Of a stretch of DNA of 64,000 bases, positions 1 to 12,657 are shown piece after piece; within the stretch, counting starts at the first letter, position 1; every line of letters starts with the position of its first letter. The DNA comes from Amborella trichopoda (lineage: Eukaryota; Streptophyta; Magnoliopsida; Amborellales; Amborellaceae): positions 2,132,144 through 2,196,143 of the forward strand of contig NW_006496932.1 in assembly GCF_000471905.2 (NCBI RefSeq), read 5' to 3'. A model generated the notes under the pieces. The model was not told where the DNA came from. It ran no database searches and saw only the letters and a program-made list of their open reading frames with translations. Both the position numbers and the translations under genes were made by a program.

Positions 1-50
<50 letters not shown>

Positions 51-115
51 TAGTGTAGTGTAGTAGAGAGGAGAGAGAGGAGAGAGAGAGGGAGAGAGAG
101 AGGGAGAGAGAGGTA
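1..115. repeat. TAG trinucleotide then GA-rich microsatellite
   Basis: The window opens with about 48 bases of (TAG)n, passing through TAGTG variants into a GAGAGAGG-type purine tract. It lies in the intron upstream of the first visible glycosyltransferase exon. Confidence 0.9.
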
Positions 116-284
116 TTGGGGTGCCGTGCAAAATTTTAAGTCCCTGGAATGGGTGATCATGGTGAATTCTGAAAATAAGGGATTTTGTTCATTTTCTTTA
201 GATAATCCTAGGTTATCAATCTGCTCAAGCATTCTAAGGAATGTTTCTACGTTTAGTTATGAAGTATCCTTTTTGCTTGTGCAG

Positions 285-1420
285 ATAGCATTATTTGTTT
301 CATCAGACGATGCTGTAAAACCTGGCTGGCTTCTTGCATTCCTCAAGAGTGTCGAATCTAGTAAAATCAAAGAAATGCGAGAAAATCTTGGCAGGGTGTG
401 TAGAATTTCCATTTTTGACATTTTTTGCATCCCTAGGAGCTTATTATGGTTTAAAAAACTATAGGTGGATCGGTTTTGATATATGCAAAATACTGATGCT
501 TCTGGTGAAGTTTTGAAATTATGCCTGTGCCTATTCCTTTTGGTGAAGATTTTGAAATTATGCTTATGCCTATTACCGAAAGTGTTTTATGAAACTGCCT
601 TCTATATGTAGGTCTCTCTCTCTCTCTCTCTCTCTCTCTGCTGTTTATAGCACTCGGAGCCTGAAAAGTGGAAATCAAGCCAGGATGTCCAGCAAAATGT
701 TTGCTTCCTTGTCTACATGTTGCAAGGCGACTTGATAGATTTTTCTTTACTGTGCTGATGGTTTTGTAACTTGTTTAACTTGTGGCATTTCTATGTACTT
801 TTGATACCAGCTCAGTAGAAGTTCATGAATTTGATGATCTTCTTTAGAATTCAGATTAACTTGGTGTTGCTTCTGTGTTTCCAGCACTCGAAGCATTTCC
901 TATATTCAAGTCCAGCTCAACTGCTTGGACCTGAAGATTTTACTTGGAGAATGGTATATCTCTGTCTCTGTGTGTGTGTGCGCGCCCATGCCTGCGCATG
1001 TGCGAACACGTGTTGATTGCCAACTATATACTTATTGTGTGTGTTTTTTTATTGCTACCTATGCCATGTAATGTCTTTAAAAATTAATCTTTAGACTAAC
1101 TTGCTCTTATTCCAAAACTATCCTGCTCTTATTTTGGAATTTCATACGATCATTGGATATGCAACAAGGAAATTTCATGAATATGGGTGGCTATTAGTGC
1201 TATTAACGCACACGCTAGCACACACTTGCACACAACAGTGATCTTGGAAAAGTCTTTTTTGGTGATTTCACAGTTATGCTTTGGTTAATTTGGAATGCAG
1301 ATAGCTGGCAAGGTGGTCAACATAAAGATGCATATCCGACGTTCACAAAGGATGGTCAAGAATTCAAGGGCCCTGTGCACCTGCGAATGCCAAACTGTAA
1401 ATATCACAACAAATCTGTAG
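285..1420 (+). CDS. Exostosin-like glycosyltransferase (GT47), last three exons
   Basis: Three phase-0 exons read into one another: 285-395 (37 codons, after TTGTGCAG, followed by GTGTGT), 885-953 (23 codons, after TTTCCAG, followed by GTATAT) and 1301-1420 (after GAATGCAG, ending in TAG). The peptide contains VSSDDAVKPGWLL, HFLYSSPAQLLGPEDF and VVNIKMHIRRSQRM and ends in a Cys-rich CTCECQ tail. I recognise this from memory as the C-terminal end of plant exostosin-domain (GT47) proteins, which are Golgi type II membrane glycosyltransferases building wall polysaccharides or glycoproteins. The catalytic region and transmembrane anchor lie outside the window, so substrate and subfamily cannot be assigned. 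An AATAAA at 1637-1642 is a plausible poly(A) signal. The introns carry TC and TG microsatellites. No lesion is visible in these exons. Confidence 0.8.
612..639. repeat. TC microsatellite in GT47 intron
   Basis: About 13 TC dinucleotides inside the first visible intron of the glycosyltransferase. Confidence 0.9.
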
Positions 1421-1499
1421 TTCTTGGTTGGTAGAGTAAGGATTAGATACTCCTATGGAATTAGTCTCATCAACAATCGTGGATGCCTCGTACATGCTC

Positions 1500-1524
1500 A
1501 TCTCTCTCTCTCTCTCTCTCTCTC
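1500..1524. repeat. TC microsatellite in GT47 3' UTR
   Basis: Twelve TC units about 80 bases after the stop codon and upstream of the AATAAA at 1637, so probably transcribed in the 3' UTR. Confidence 0.85.
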
Positions 1525-1710
1525 ACTTTTGCTGGTTGTATTGGATGAAAGTTTTGGCCTTCTCTTTGTAAATTTAACAATGATTTGGTTCATTAAGTGT
1601 AATCTAGTATTGGCTTTTTAATATAGAACTACGATGAATAAAACTTACGTCAAATTTATTTGGTTTTTGTATACTATTCCATCATTTGGCCTTCAGACAG
1701 TTTTATTGCC

Positions 1711-1908
1711 CCTCTCTAATCTTCTGATATCATCAAGGACATCTCTCTGATTGATGAATTGTTTGAAGCCCAAATGGTACCAGTGGATATCGTCCCGATA
1801 TCTTTTTGGCCTCTCCAATCTTCTGATATCATCAAGGACATCTCTCTGATTGATGAATTGTTTGAAGCCCAAATGGTACCAGTGGATATCGTCCCGATAT
1901 CTTTTTGG
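1711..1908. repeat. 99-bp tandem duplication, two copies
   Basis: Units 1711-1809 and 1810-1908 are nearly identical; I see one clear difference (CTCTCTAAT against CTCTCCAAT). The apparent ORFs on both strands across it are repeat artefacts. Confidence 0.9.
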
Positions 1909-1933
1909 CTCTTAATGCACTCTGGTATGTTCC

Positions 1934-2119
1934 ATAAGAATGGTGCATGACATCTAAACCATTTCTTTCCAAAATGGGTGGTCATCATAGATGATAGAGA
2001 CCGGTCATATTGTTACTGCTGGGTCTATAAGAATGGTACATGACATCTAAACCATTTCTGTCCAAAATGGGTGGCCATCATAGATGATAGAGACCGGTCA
2101 TATTGGTACTGCTGGGTCT
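1934..2119. repeat. 93-bp tandem duplication, two copies
   Basis: Units start at 1934 and 2027 (ATAAGAATGG...) and differ at only a few bases. It follows the 99-bp duplication almost immediately but has a different sequence. Confidence 0.88.
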
Positions 2120-2229
2120 GGAAATTGACACTACCATCTTGAACTATCCATTTTCGAATGGGACGACTATGATTAGATGATTATTTTAACTGTGTCCATT
2201 ATGGTGTACATATCACATATGGTGTCTAA

Positions 2230-3115
2230 GTAATAACCCATTATAGAAGTTATTTCAATGCTGGAAAACTCACGAACTTATCATTTTGACGTCTAAATAT
2301 ATGAGTATGAAAAAATTACAAGTCTTACAAATAATATTTCTTGTGACATTATCAGAAGTATCAATTTTCAAGATTTTAAGTATTTATTGATCTGTTTGAT
2401 TTATAAGATATTTGGAGCCTTAGATTGCATAATTAGGAGTGGAAATGCATTTTTAGACCACTGTAGGGTTTTTGAAAGGGCGAGAACCTTAAAATTTTTC
2501 TTAACGTATCTCACGTTCGAGTAAAGGAGCTGGGTTGTGTTAATTAGGCAGCCAATGTAAAATTTTACTAAATTTTTTCATGAATTTGGAATATACGTTA
2601 CTTGCTTATGCTTAGTGCGTTTCATATGTCTTTTATTAACGGACTTCAATTAGACGAGAAAAGGCTCTGGTGATGATGGTTTTTGACATCAAAACTGAAT
2701 CTTCAATTCAAGGTGCACTTTTGATTATTTAAAATTGATGCCTTTTATAAACCATGTGAAAAAGAGTTATATACAGGCATCTGTCTTTGATTTCTACACT
2801 GCTCGTGCCCAAGCCCTTTACTTCAATAGTATTTAACTATGGAAAACATTAATATGAGGCCTAGGTCTTATAATTGAAAAAGTAAAGTTACATATCAAAT
2901 CTCACAAGAAATTGCCATTTTCATGTAAAAAAATATTCAAAATTGATAATATCAATTGGAGAGTTATGAATCTAAAGAAAAATAATAAGATCTCAAGCCT
3001 TAAAAATGTTATCTTGTAATTTATTATCCGGACTATCCATTTCAAGTTTTGATAATCAATCACTTTTGGAACTTTTATTCCTATAATCAAGGAGCAAACA
3101 TGGTTCTTAATTTCC
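2230..3115. repeat. Two degraded fragments of MITE family 1
   Basis: About 2245-2400 and 2890-3080 match the interior of the dispersed family best seen at 54560-54949: a block of the type TTCAATGCTGGAAAA, a TATGAGTATGAAAA block, then a TTATC(C/T)GGAC(T/C) block and a CAAGATTTT block. Terminal repeats are not preserved. I see no gene in 2120-3480. Confidence 0.6.
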
Positions 3116-3499
3116 AGCACTGAAATGCATCTTCAAATGGGATGATTTACTTTTCCGGCCTCATCCCAACAACGGCCCCTAAATAGAGAACAATGTAGTA
3201 AACAACTAATCATATGTCCCCCCTATTCTAGAAATATTGCTAAGTAGTAAGTACCCGTTCTTATTATTAAAAAAATAGATGACAAGTCTTATTTTATCCA
3301 AGACATGAATTACAAATGGACAAGAATAGGAAATGAATTTAAGTTCTACATTTTTAAAATTTCTCTATTTTTCAAAACAAATTCGTGGTACTTAGTATGG
3401 TTTCATGTGGTAATAAGAGCAATATTATGAAGTTATTAGCACGGATAATTTTGGGTTTTCCTGTAGTCTTCATCTTTTAAGAACATTTAGCAACACTAA

Positions 3500-5411
3500 C
3501 AATTATTGGAAATTTTGGTAAGTTGGGGGAAATTATGTACCCCAAAAATAGGGATGGAGGATTAGATATTAGAAGTTGAAACTAATCAATAAGGCATTTC
3601 TTGCTAAATGGTGGAGGAGATCTTTAACTGATACCAATCAACTTTGGAGGCAGCTAATTGAAAATAAGTATGGTGTTGAACAATGCACCTTCTTATTGCA
3701 TATTGGTAGAAGAAGAAGTGGATCTCTCTCTTCTTCTCTTTGGAAAGGAATTTCGAGCTGAAAGAGTTTGATTGATAGGAACATTTGTTGGTTGGTTGGT
3801 CAAGGTGACTCTGTTTCCTTTTGGTTCTATAAATGGTTGGGTGATAGACCTTTGAAATCTCTTATTCTCTAGAGTTTCCAATCCCCATGCCAAGATTAGA
3901 GAGCGAGCTCGGCCAGATGACAGATTTGGTGTGGCATGTTAATGGTCTTATAATAGAGTACCTAATTTCATTCATACTCAGGTGGCTAGTCTTTTGTAAG
4001 AAATAGATAGTGTTCACTCATCTAGTAATGTGGAAGATGAGGTTATTTGGGAACCAGAGAATGGAGTGTTAGGGTGGAAGTCTTTGTACATGTTGCTCTT
4101 CTATGATCGTGTTAGATGGTAACAAGGTGGGCCTGAAAGAAGTTTGGAAATGGACGGTACCGCACAAAGTTCAATTTTTCATTTGGGTTGCAATGCAAGG
4201 TAAGGGCCTCACAACTGATAATTTAAAAAAGAGGGGTAAAATTTTACTTAATATATTTATTCAGCAAATATGATAGGGAAATGGGTGACCATCCATTTTT
4301 TTTGTTGCTCCTTTGCTTCTCACATTTGGGTGTGGGCTCAATTGAAGATGGGTCATATGTTGGTGCTACCAAGAAGCCATAGGGATATTTTGCTACATTT
4401 CTAGATTCCAAGTTTGCCTAAATATAGTGTGGTTATCTGGAAAAGTTTTAGAGCAACAATCTTAAGAGAGGTATGAAAGGAAAGGAACAAGATGACCTTT
4501 GATGGTGTAGAGTGTAGACATTAGAGAGTTGAAAAATAAAATTTTGGTATCCTTTGGCATTTGTTTTTTTTAACTCAAGAGGAGTGGGGATTTTTTTGTT
4601 GCTAATTTACGTAAGGAAAAGTGTTTCACACGGGTTGGACTGCATTTCTACATATACAGTTGAGAAGTGTAAAGAATTTATCTTAAAGATGGATACAAAT
4701 AGGTGTTCCATCTAAAAACAATGAAAACTAACAGTCCAAATATTTTCTCACTAGAATTATTATTTTTAGTTCGTAAAATTTATTTATTTATTTATATTCA
4801 CGATCTCCATGTCAGAGATTACATGTTCTTAAAAATTAAATCTTAAAATCCATCTTAAAAAATAGATTTATTAAGAGACCCGCAATTCTACATATGCGAG
4901 CTTGGCTGTATAGAAACCGGGTCCTTAAGTCCCGACCATTGGGCAGATGGTTATCACCTTCTCAAGGATACTTTATATGGTATTTTGATAGGAGTTTTGA
5001 CTAGCTGGTTATGGTGGACTATTAAAGGATACACAAGATATGGTTATTTTCAGCTATACCGGCCCGTGTAGTACTACTACTGCTAATCAGGCTGAATTAT
5101 GATATTTATGGCAATGATTACTAGTTTGTAGAGGCAAAGGTGTTATTTGGCATTTATTACTGAACGAGACTATCCCAATATTATCCAGTGGTGTAAGAAA
5201 GAGGAAAAGATCATATGGAAGCTGAAGTCTTGGTGGACTCAAATTATGGATTGGTGTTCAACTCTCAATGTCGTCGTCCAGCATGTATTTAGAGAGGCAA
5301 ATTCGGAGGCGGACTCTTTGGCTATGCTGCCAAAGGTGTTCTTGTAGAGTAGTATGCTCTAATATATTGTTTCACTAATAAAAGATTTTAGCATTATCCA
5401 AAAAAAAAAAC
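3500..5411 (+). mobile_element. 5'-truncated L1-type LINE (3' part of ORF2)
   Basis: The element reads left to right and ends in a poly(A) tract (5400-5410). It is flanked by an imperfect target-site duplication, AACATTTAGCAACACTAA at 3482-3499 and AACAATTAGCAACACAAA at 5412-5429 (16 of 18 match). Recognisable pieces are a reverse-transcriptase C-terminal and zf-RVT stretch (LAKWWRRSLTDTNQLWRQL, WKGI, VPHKVQFFIWVAMQGK) and an RNase H-like tail (HVFREANSEADSLA near 5280-5320). Frameshifts and stops separate these, so it is dead. A MITE-2 repeat has inserted at about 4625-4925. Confidence 0.85.
4625..4925. mobile_element. MITE family 2 copy nested in the L1 fragment
   Basis: This matches about 54050-54330 and, more weakly, 9210-9385. 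Shared blocks are TCTTAAAGATGGAT, AATAGGTG(G/T)TCCATCTAA, a TTTATTTATTTA run and CACGATCTCCAT. It interrupts the L1 reading frames. Terminal repeats could not be defined with confidence. Confidence 0.6.
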
Positions 5412-5849
5412 AACAATTAGCAACACAAAACTATTTTAAGTAAAATTTACCCAAAAAAAACCACTAATCAAAATGTTATATGGTTTAAGTTGGTCACAAA
5501 AGAGCAATATTTAAGAAGTGAATCGGGACAATAGCGGCATAACGCTTGGCTGATGTAACAAATAAAGGCATTATGTTTACTTTTAGGAAAATCATATCAT
5601 AGTTTATTTTTTGTTACGAAGAGGCAGCAATCAATTTTAGTTTTCAAATTTAAAATTTTTCTTCTTGGCGCAATGTCATATTAAATATTTGACATTTATT
5701 TGATTATGACCTCTTTGTGCCAAAACAATATGATAATAAAATTCTATTTTATATGGAAAGAAAGAGAGGAAAATAGAAGGAAAAAAAAATAATCAATGCC
5801 TAGAGAGGCACATATTTAAATAGTGCCGAAACATGTTGATCATAAATCT

Positions 5850-6138
5850 TTGTGATAGCTTGAGAATTTATTTTTTATCTAATTATAAAATTTAAATATT
5901 AAAAAATAGTATAAATTTAGCATATCTATGAACACTTGAAAATTGATGATCTAAATAATACATTACAAGATGCACTATTTCCAAGACTTGAAGGCTATAG
6001 TTTTTCATGTCCATACATATTGAGGTCGTGATGATTGAATTGCGATTTTTTGGCATCAAAATAATATCCTCTAGTGAAATTTTGAGGTATGCCTTAGTTT
6101 GATTGTTTAGGGCCTCACTCTTGTATAAACTTTTTCCT
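5850..6138 (-). mobile_element. MITE family 1 copy, one end preserved
   Basis: The right end matches the family terminus (GTATAAACTTTTTCC preceded by TTTGATTGTTTAGGGCC). The interior shares the CATGTCCATACAT and TGCACTATTTCCAAGACTTGA blocks with the copies at 37888 and 24500. The left terminus is not recognisable. The remainder of 6140-6700 holds nothing I can identify. Confidence 0.65.
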
Positions 6139-6704
6139 AATCTCATAGCATAAGTCCAAAAGGTCATGTGACCATACAAATACATTTTTAAAAAAGAGGC
6201 CGCTAGGTGAATCAATCATTTGGAGCTGGTTTGGATCGGAGAATCAGACTTATTCTCCGGTGAAAATTGCTCCATACAACTATAATTTTTTTTAAAAAAA
6301 TAATAAATAATGTAATGTGTGGGAACGATCTACTACTAAATCGCCTAGTTCCATGAGACCATGACAAACTAACTTGGGTCCAGAACTAGGGGAATCCATA
6401 AGAATAAGACTAATTAGGTTTGAAACGATTCCCATTCCAGTTCGACTAACCTAAACCACTATTTTTTACACTGAAAGAGAAATAACCACAATTACTATAA
6501 CCGTTCAATTAACTGTTCGGGTTCTCTGTCTCTCAAAATCCACCTGTCGACCCAATGAATCTACGGTGATAGACATAATGACCATAAATTGATAAACTCC
6601 CTGTGGTCCTATGTACCAAGTGTTTATGTTCCGACCAATTTTAAATCCCTCGCAATATGTCAGAAAAAAAAAATATAAAAACTTAATAGGGTCAAACACG
6701 TAAT

Positions 6705-7321
<617 letters not shown>

Positions 7322-9205
7322 ATGAAACACTTCCTTTCTGTCGATATGTAGGATTTATTTGATAGCGTTTTTGTTCAGGGGTTTTCTGTCATGATTTTGG
7401 ATAATTAGGGTTTTTTGGACCCTTTTTGCTCCAGCTTATGGTTCATTTAGGAAATGGACGGAACTCTACCAGTTTCTCTAGATACTGAGGAAGGTTTATG
7501 CATTTTATGTTTGGGATTTTGACCTTCAAGAATTTAAAGTTTTGTTATATTGATAGGTTCCTTTTCTCTCTGGTTTTTATTATACTATGATTTTCGCTGT
7601 TGATAATTTATGTCTGATATGTTTATGATTTTGCACTGTGTGGTTTGGTTGGGTATTGATTGTTCGTTGGGGTTTTGTGGGATATATAATTTTCACGGGA
7701 TTTTATGAACTTCAGTTTAAAATTTGGGAATGCTGTAACTTCTTAGTTTTTATTGGGGAAATGTTGGAATTCTTGGTTAACCATTTCCTCAAAAGCAAAA
7801 TGTTGGAACTTCTTAGTTGCGTATAGTAGGTTTTTCATTCTTTGAAATTTTTTGATGTTGTGGGTTGGTTATGATGCGCACTAGTTCTGTTGATCTGATA
7901 TGGAGAGATAATTTATTATTCAGATTAAACCTTCTATGCTTATGCTTTTGTATTGTCTTTCGTTTTCTGAATGTATGGATTTTTTATGACTAGATTTTTT
8001 TTATTGTTAGCTTGGGAATAAAACTAAATCATCAAGTTCCCGGGGTTGGTGTCATTTTTCATTGCTTATGTGTGTGAATCAAGATTGCTGTGTTGTATTC
8101 CTCTAGCAAGATATTCCAAAACTTCAGTTCACTGTTATATAGGGAAATGTTGCATCAAATTAGTTTGATGTAAGTTTCTCATGTATTGGTTTGTATGAAT
8201 GTGTGAACAGATTGTGGTATGGAGTATAGGTACATATGTAGGTTTGTCATGTATTGGTTTTTATGAATGTGTGAATAGATTGTGGTATGGAGTGTAGGTA
8301 CATACGGGCGCGTGCATGTTTTCCTTATGAAATGGAATGCAATATTTTTAATTCCACCCAATTTTGATTCCTAATAAGAGATTAACATCATTTAAAATGA
8401 ATTTTAGCTTAATTATCACTGTTATAAGTTTATAATGTATTACCAATGGAGTTGTGGTGGGATCTCTCTACTTTTTTTCATGTTAATTTTTAGTATAATT
8501 TTAGTATAAGCACGAGTTGTAGATGGTTATAGCTACAAGACCCTGTATGTTACGGAATCTATAAATTTCTTGTAGATTGCAGAATATCTTTAATTAATGA
8601 ACCACAATCTGGAACAGGATGGATAATTTTGACTAACTTCAACAGTTACTTTTAAGGTGATATTGCCGTCCTAGACGCAATGAGACTGATCGACTTAAAA
8701 GGTGCTATGAAATATTTGTGATTAGCAAAAGAACTTTGAATTAGAGAAATGTAACTTCAGGGCTAGAGCTGGTTACAAGACAACTGAAATCATAAGGATA
8801 TAATGTGATTTTTGTGAATTGAGTCCAAAGAGATGCTGTGGTAACAGAGTTTAGGGTTTTCTGGTGATCCATCTAGGTTAATGTGCTCTATGTATGTGCT
8901 AATGATATATGACTCGCAATAGACTCTCATGCGGTAGTTATTCACCTTTGTATGTGTCAAAAGCAAGTGAATCAAGTCTGGTAATTGATTTTTAGCTTGT
9001 TTCCAAGTCACACATTGTCATAGAGCATAGGAAATGAGATTATTTGGATATGACATTGGATCATTCTTTGTTCTCGGTGGTGTTTGCATAAAATGGGATT
9101 ATTTGCATTTCATGATGTCCTTATTGCTCTGCTAGGAGATGATCTTGTGGTGACATTTTTCTTAGGAAATATTGTTCCATGTGTCGGGGGACTTCTACAT
9201 TTGTG
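7322..9205. other. 3' flank and intergenic DNA, no gene seen
   Basis: TG/TT-rich sequence after the eS31 stop. It contains the 3' UTR, but no clear poly(A) signal could be picked. The only structure noted is the 68-bp tandem duplication at 8180-8315. Short ORFs here have no recognisable product. Confidence 0.6.
8180..8315. repeat. 68-bp tandem duplication, two copies
   Basis: CATGTATTGGTTT...GGTATGGAGTRTAGGTACATA occurs twice with starts near 8180 and 8248 and only a few differences. Confidence 0.85.
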
Positions 9206-9209
9206 TCCC

Positions 9210-9385
9210 CCGAGGTATATACTATTCACCTTGAATGGGTGGTCCATCTAAAAGCAAACTAACGGTCTAAATATTTTTTGCATAAAATTATTATATTTAA
9301 TTTTTAAATTTATTTATTTTTTGATATTGTATGTTCTTAAAAATTGTTCGGTCTCAAAAATGGATTTTTAAAAGGGACGAATTTC
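9210..9385. mobile_element. MITE family 2, degraded copy
   Basis: It shares GGTGGTCCATCTAAAA, the AAATATTTT block, the TTTATTTATTTTTTGATATTG run and the TTCTTAAAAATT block with the copies at 4625 and 54050. Confidence 0.5.
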
Positions 9386-9625
9386 TACTTGGAATCATAG
9401 TGTCCTTCCTTATATGTCGGGATTGTGTTACTTGTTAACCATTACTGAATTGCGATAGCTCTTGATATTCTGTTTCTTACCACTGAGTTCTGGTTCTTCC
9501 CATTGAGTTGGCCTCTCTCTGTCTAGATTTAAGCGACATTTTAGGTTGGAAGAATTGGTTCCTGTAGTAGCCCATCCTACATTAGGCTAAACTCTGGTTT
9601 GATAAACTGAGTCCATTCTCATTTG

Positions 9626-9885
9626 TAGGCGTGGCAATGGACCCGAACCTGACCTGAGACCCGGCAGGTATACCTGACTCGAGTCTGGGTATGGGTCCAA
9701 ATATTGGACTTGACGGGTCAGGTCTGGGTCCAATATTTGGACCCGAACATTATTTGGTTTTGGATTTAGGTCCCACATTTCCAATCAGGTCAGGTCTGGG
9801 TCCAGGTCTAGGTCGTGGTCTGGGTCCCATAATAGTTTTTGGGGTCCGGTCCAGCCGGTCCTTGGTCGACCTGTTGCCAGCCCTA
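9626..9885. mobile_element. hAT-type MITE, 260 bp, GC-rich
   Basis: The ends are TAGGCGTGGCAA and the inverted TAGGGCTGGCAAC. Flanks CTCATTTG (9618-9625) and CTTATTGG (9886-9893) match at 6 of 8, consistent with an old 8-bp hAT target duplication. The interior is made of GGGTC/GACCC repeats (GGTCTGGGTCC and variants) that also occur inverted. Confidence 0.7.
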
Positions 9886-10129
9886 CTTATTGGTTGGTGC
9901 ATTCTCATAATCTTCTGTACAAAATGTTTTTTTATAATGCAGCTAATTTGAAGGCAAATACAAAGAGGGTATTCTGGAGAAGCATTAGAACACAAATTTC
10001 TTAATATCATTGTCATACTCTTTGTCTAAATGGGGTCGGGACTTAGGGAGCGGATGCCAAAACATAATGTCCCGCCTTCTAGTTCTACTGTCAATATATC
10101 ATTTATTAAATATTTGAGATTGCTGTTCC

Positions 10130-10800
10130 AAACGAAGATGTTTCATGGTGATGTGTATGACTCCATTCTCATCGGAGCTCAAATCCCCATTGATTTACCA
10201 CTTTTTAGATATATTAGAATTGCTTATTAGTTGGCTTTGATGATTAAATTTAAGGATCGCCTAGGGCCTTGGCGGTAGTATTGTCGAGCTCATGGTGATG
10301 TATTTGACTCCATTCTCACTAAAAGGTAGGGGCCCAAATCCCTATTAACTTATCACTTTCATTTTGTTTTTGAGAGTAGCATGGGATCTTGGCGTTAGTA
10401 TTGTCGAGCTTTATGGTGATGTCTCTGACTTCGTTCTCACCAAATGGTAGGGCTCAAATCCCCACTGACATATCTTTTAAGGATGACTTGGATATTTGGG
10501 GGTAGTATTGTCGAGCTTCATGGTGATGTTTTGACTCCATTCTCACCAAAAGGTAGGGGCTCAAATATCTATTGACTTATCTTTTAAGGGTAGCTTGGAC
10601 TTTTGGCGGTGGTATTGCCGAGCATCATGGATGGTCTGACTCTATTCTCATCAAAGAGTAGGGGCCCAAATCCGCACCGATTTACCACTTTTTCTGAGAA
10701 TGGCTTAAGATGGTAGTATTGTCGAGCCTCGTGGTGATGTTTCTGATTCCATTCTCACCATAGGGTAAGGCTTAAATCCCCAATGACTTAACCGCTCGTT
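10130..10800 (+). repeat. Degenerate tandem array, about six units of 104-120 bp
   Basis: The core TTGTCGAGCT recurs at 10281, 10401, 10508, 10615 (variant) and 10719. Each copy is followed by TGGTGATG, a (G)ACTCCATTCTCACC block and GG(C/G)(C/T)CAAATCCCC. A partial first unit starts near 10140. Short ORFs crossing it are artefacts. Confidence 0.85.
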
Positions 10801-10859
10801 ACTTGCCCAAAAAAAAAAAAATATCGATGCCCTGAGGGCTTGGTTATTGTTAGGGAAAT

Positions 10860-12300
10860 ACACTCACAAGCCCATAAAAAAACACTTGAAAACACTGATG
10901 AATGAACTATATTATTTTATGTCGCATGTCATCATCCAGAGCTAATAGTAAAGATCGCTTGATCATATTTGAATTTTAATATTTTTTTAATAAATCAAAT
11001 GAACTTTAAATTTAAATTTGGTGGGTGTATGACTCCTTATTGAGGCGCATTTAAATAAAATACATAAAAGTAATTTGAATAATATAAAAAAACCATAATA
11101 CCCATATATCTATTTTAGGGGTATTTTCGTCATTTTATTTTTATAATTATTTTTTAAGAGTTTATTTTTGTCCAAATCAGTTAGGTGTACTCGCATTCAA
11201 AATTTCAGATAATTGATTTGTAGAAAAATATTAAAATTCAATTTATTATTGGAAATTCTTGTAGATGGTCACGACTCAGACGTTGGATAATGATAAGCGT
11301 GTGTATACTATACATACAAAATACTAGCACACACGCACAGGAAAAAAATATTAAGAAGTTGTCACAATTGTGGTTTAAGTTGTATTGCTGGCTGTTAGAT
11401 TTTTTATCATATGGTGAAAAATGTCTTTTATAGCTGGACTTTTATTCTCTTTTTTCTTTTTTGTTTTGACAAAACGGATTAAACTAAAATCTTAGATGTA
11501 TCTACATGGCACTATCACACACCGTATAAAAAGATATAAAATATATTTTCAAAATTCTAAATATCCAAATTACCTAGTTTTAGTATGGGGGTAGTTTGGT
11601 CATTTGTAGTTTTGAGAAGTATTTGTTTTATAATTGTTTATACACTATAATATATAGTATACATGTATTGAATTTCATCTTAATCCACTTTGTAATAACA
11701 AAAAAAACTAAAATTAAAAAAATAACATGTATTTTCAACCATTCAATCACGATCTAACTGCTGAAGCATAACATAATAGTTGGTATCTTATTAGAAGCTT
11801 TATCTATATGGAAATATATACAATGGTTAAAAAGTGTGTTACTGTTTGAATGTTAATCTTGTTTACAAATATGATTAAGCCAAAATTTTAGATGTATCTA
11901 CATGGCAATATCGCATACCATATAATAATATAAAAATATTTTCAGAATTTAAACGGTCCAAGAAGCCCTAGTCATATTATATGGGTAGTATGGCCATTTT
12001 TAGTTTTGATAAATATTTGTTTTATAATTTTTTGCGCATTATGATATGTAGTTGATACAAAATTTCATCTTGATTAGATTTATAAAACAATATTAAAATT
12101 TAAAAAGTAAATATGTATTCTCAACCATGCAGTTAAGATCGGATAGATGAAGCACCTTCCAATCAAAATCTGATAGATGAAGCATAACATGAATATTTAT
12201 TTTAGTTGACATCCTATTAGTAGCCTATATATGTATGGAACTATAAAGATTGTTTTATAAAGGTTGTTTTATCTCTTGTATAAGGAACTCACAATTACTT
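10860..12300. repeat. AT-rich DNA with about 390-bp direct duplication
   Basis: About 11480-11700 and 11870-12090 are diverged copies: both carry TTAGATGTATCTACATGGCA, then a GGGTAGT(T/A)TGG(T/C)CATTT block and TATTTGTTTTATAATT. No coding potential was recognised; the flanking AT-rich DNA contains nothing else I can name. Confidence 0.6.
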
Positions 12301-12527
12301 CGAGCTGTTAGATTTTGAAATTGGAAGGCTGATAGTGCTTAATTGATCAGGCTTAAATCTTAACTTGGAGCTTATGGATTTTGAAATTGGAAGGCTGAGA
12401 GGGCCCTGCTTAAATTTCAAAGAATTTTTGTCAAATTTTGTGACACACTTTAAGCTATCCGATTTGATATTTGATAGATAGGATAGCTTTGACCTCCTTA
12501 TTCCAATGATAAATGGTCTTACTGTTA

Positions 12528-12657
12528 TACAATCCCATGTTAGGGTGAGGTTTATATAAGGTGTATACAATCCCATGTTAGGGTGAGGTTTATAATGTTA
12601 GGGTGAGGTTTATATAAGGTGTATACAATCCCATGTTAGGGTGAGGTTTTATATAAA
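12528..12657. repeat. Minisatellite of about 38 bp, three to four copies
   Basis: Units contain TACAATCCCATGTTAGGG and TGAGGTTTATATAAGGTG. One unit is shortened. Copies are nearly identical, so the expansion is recent. Confidence 0.9.

Noticed and set aside
10130-10800. CRISPR-like array
   Set aside because: Units are degenerate, over 100 bp, without unique spacers, and the DNA is plant nuclear.
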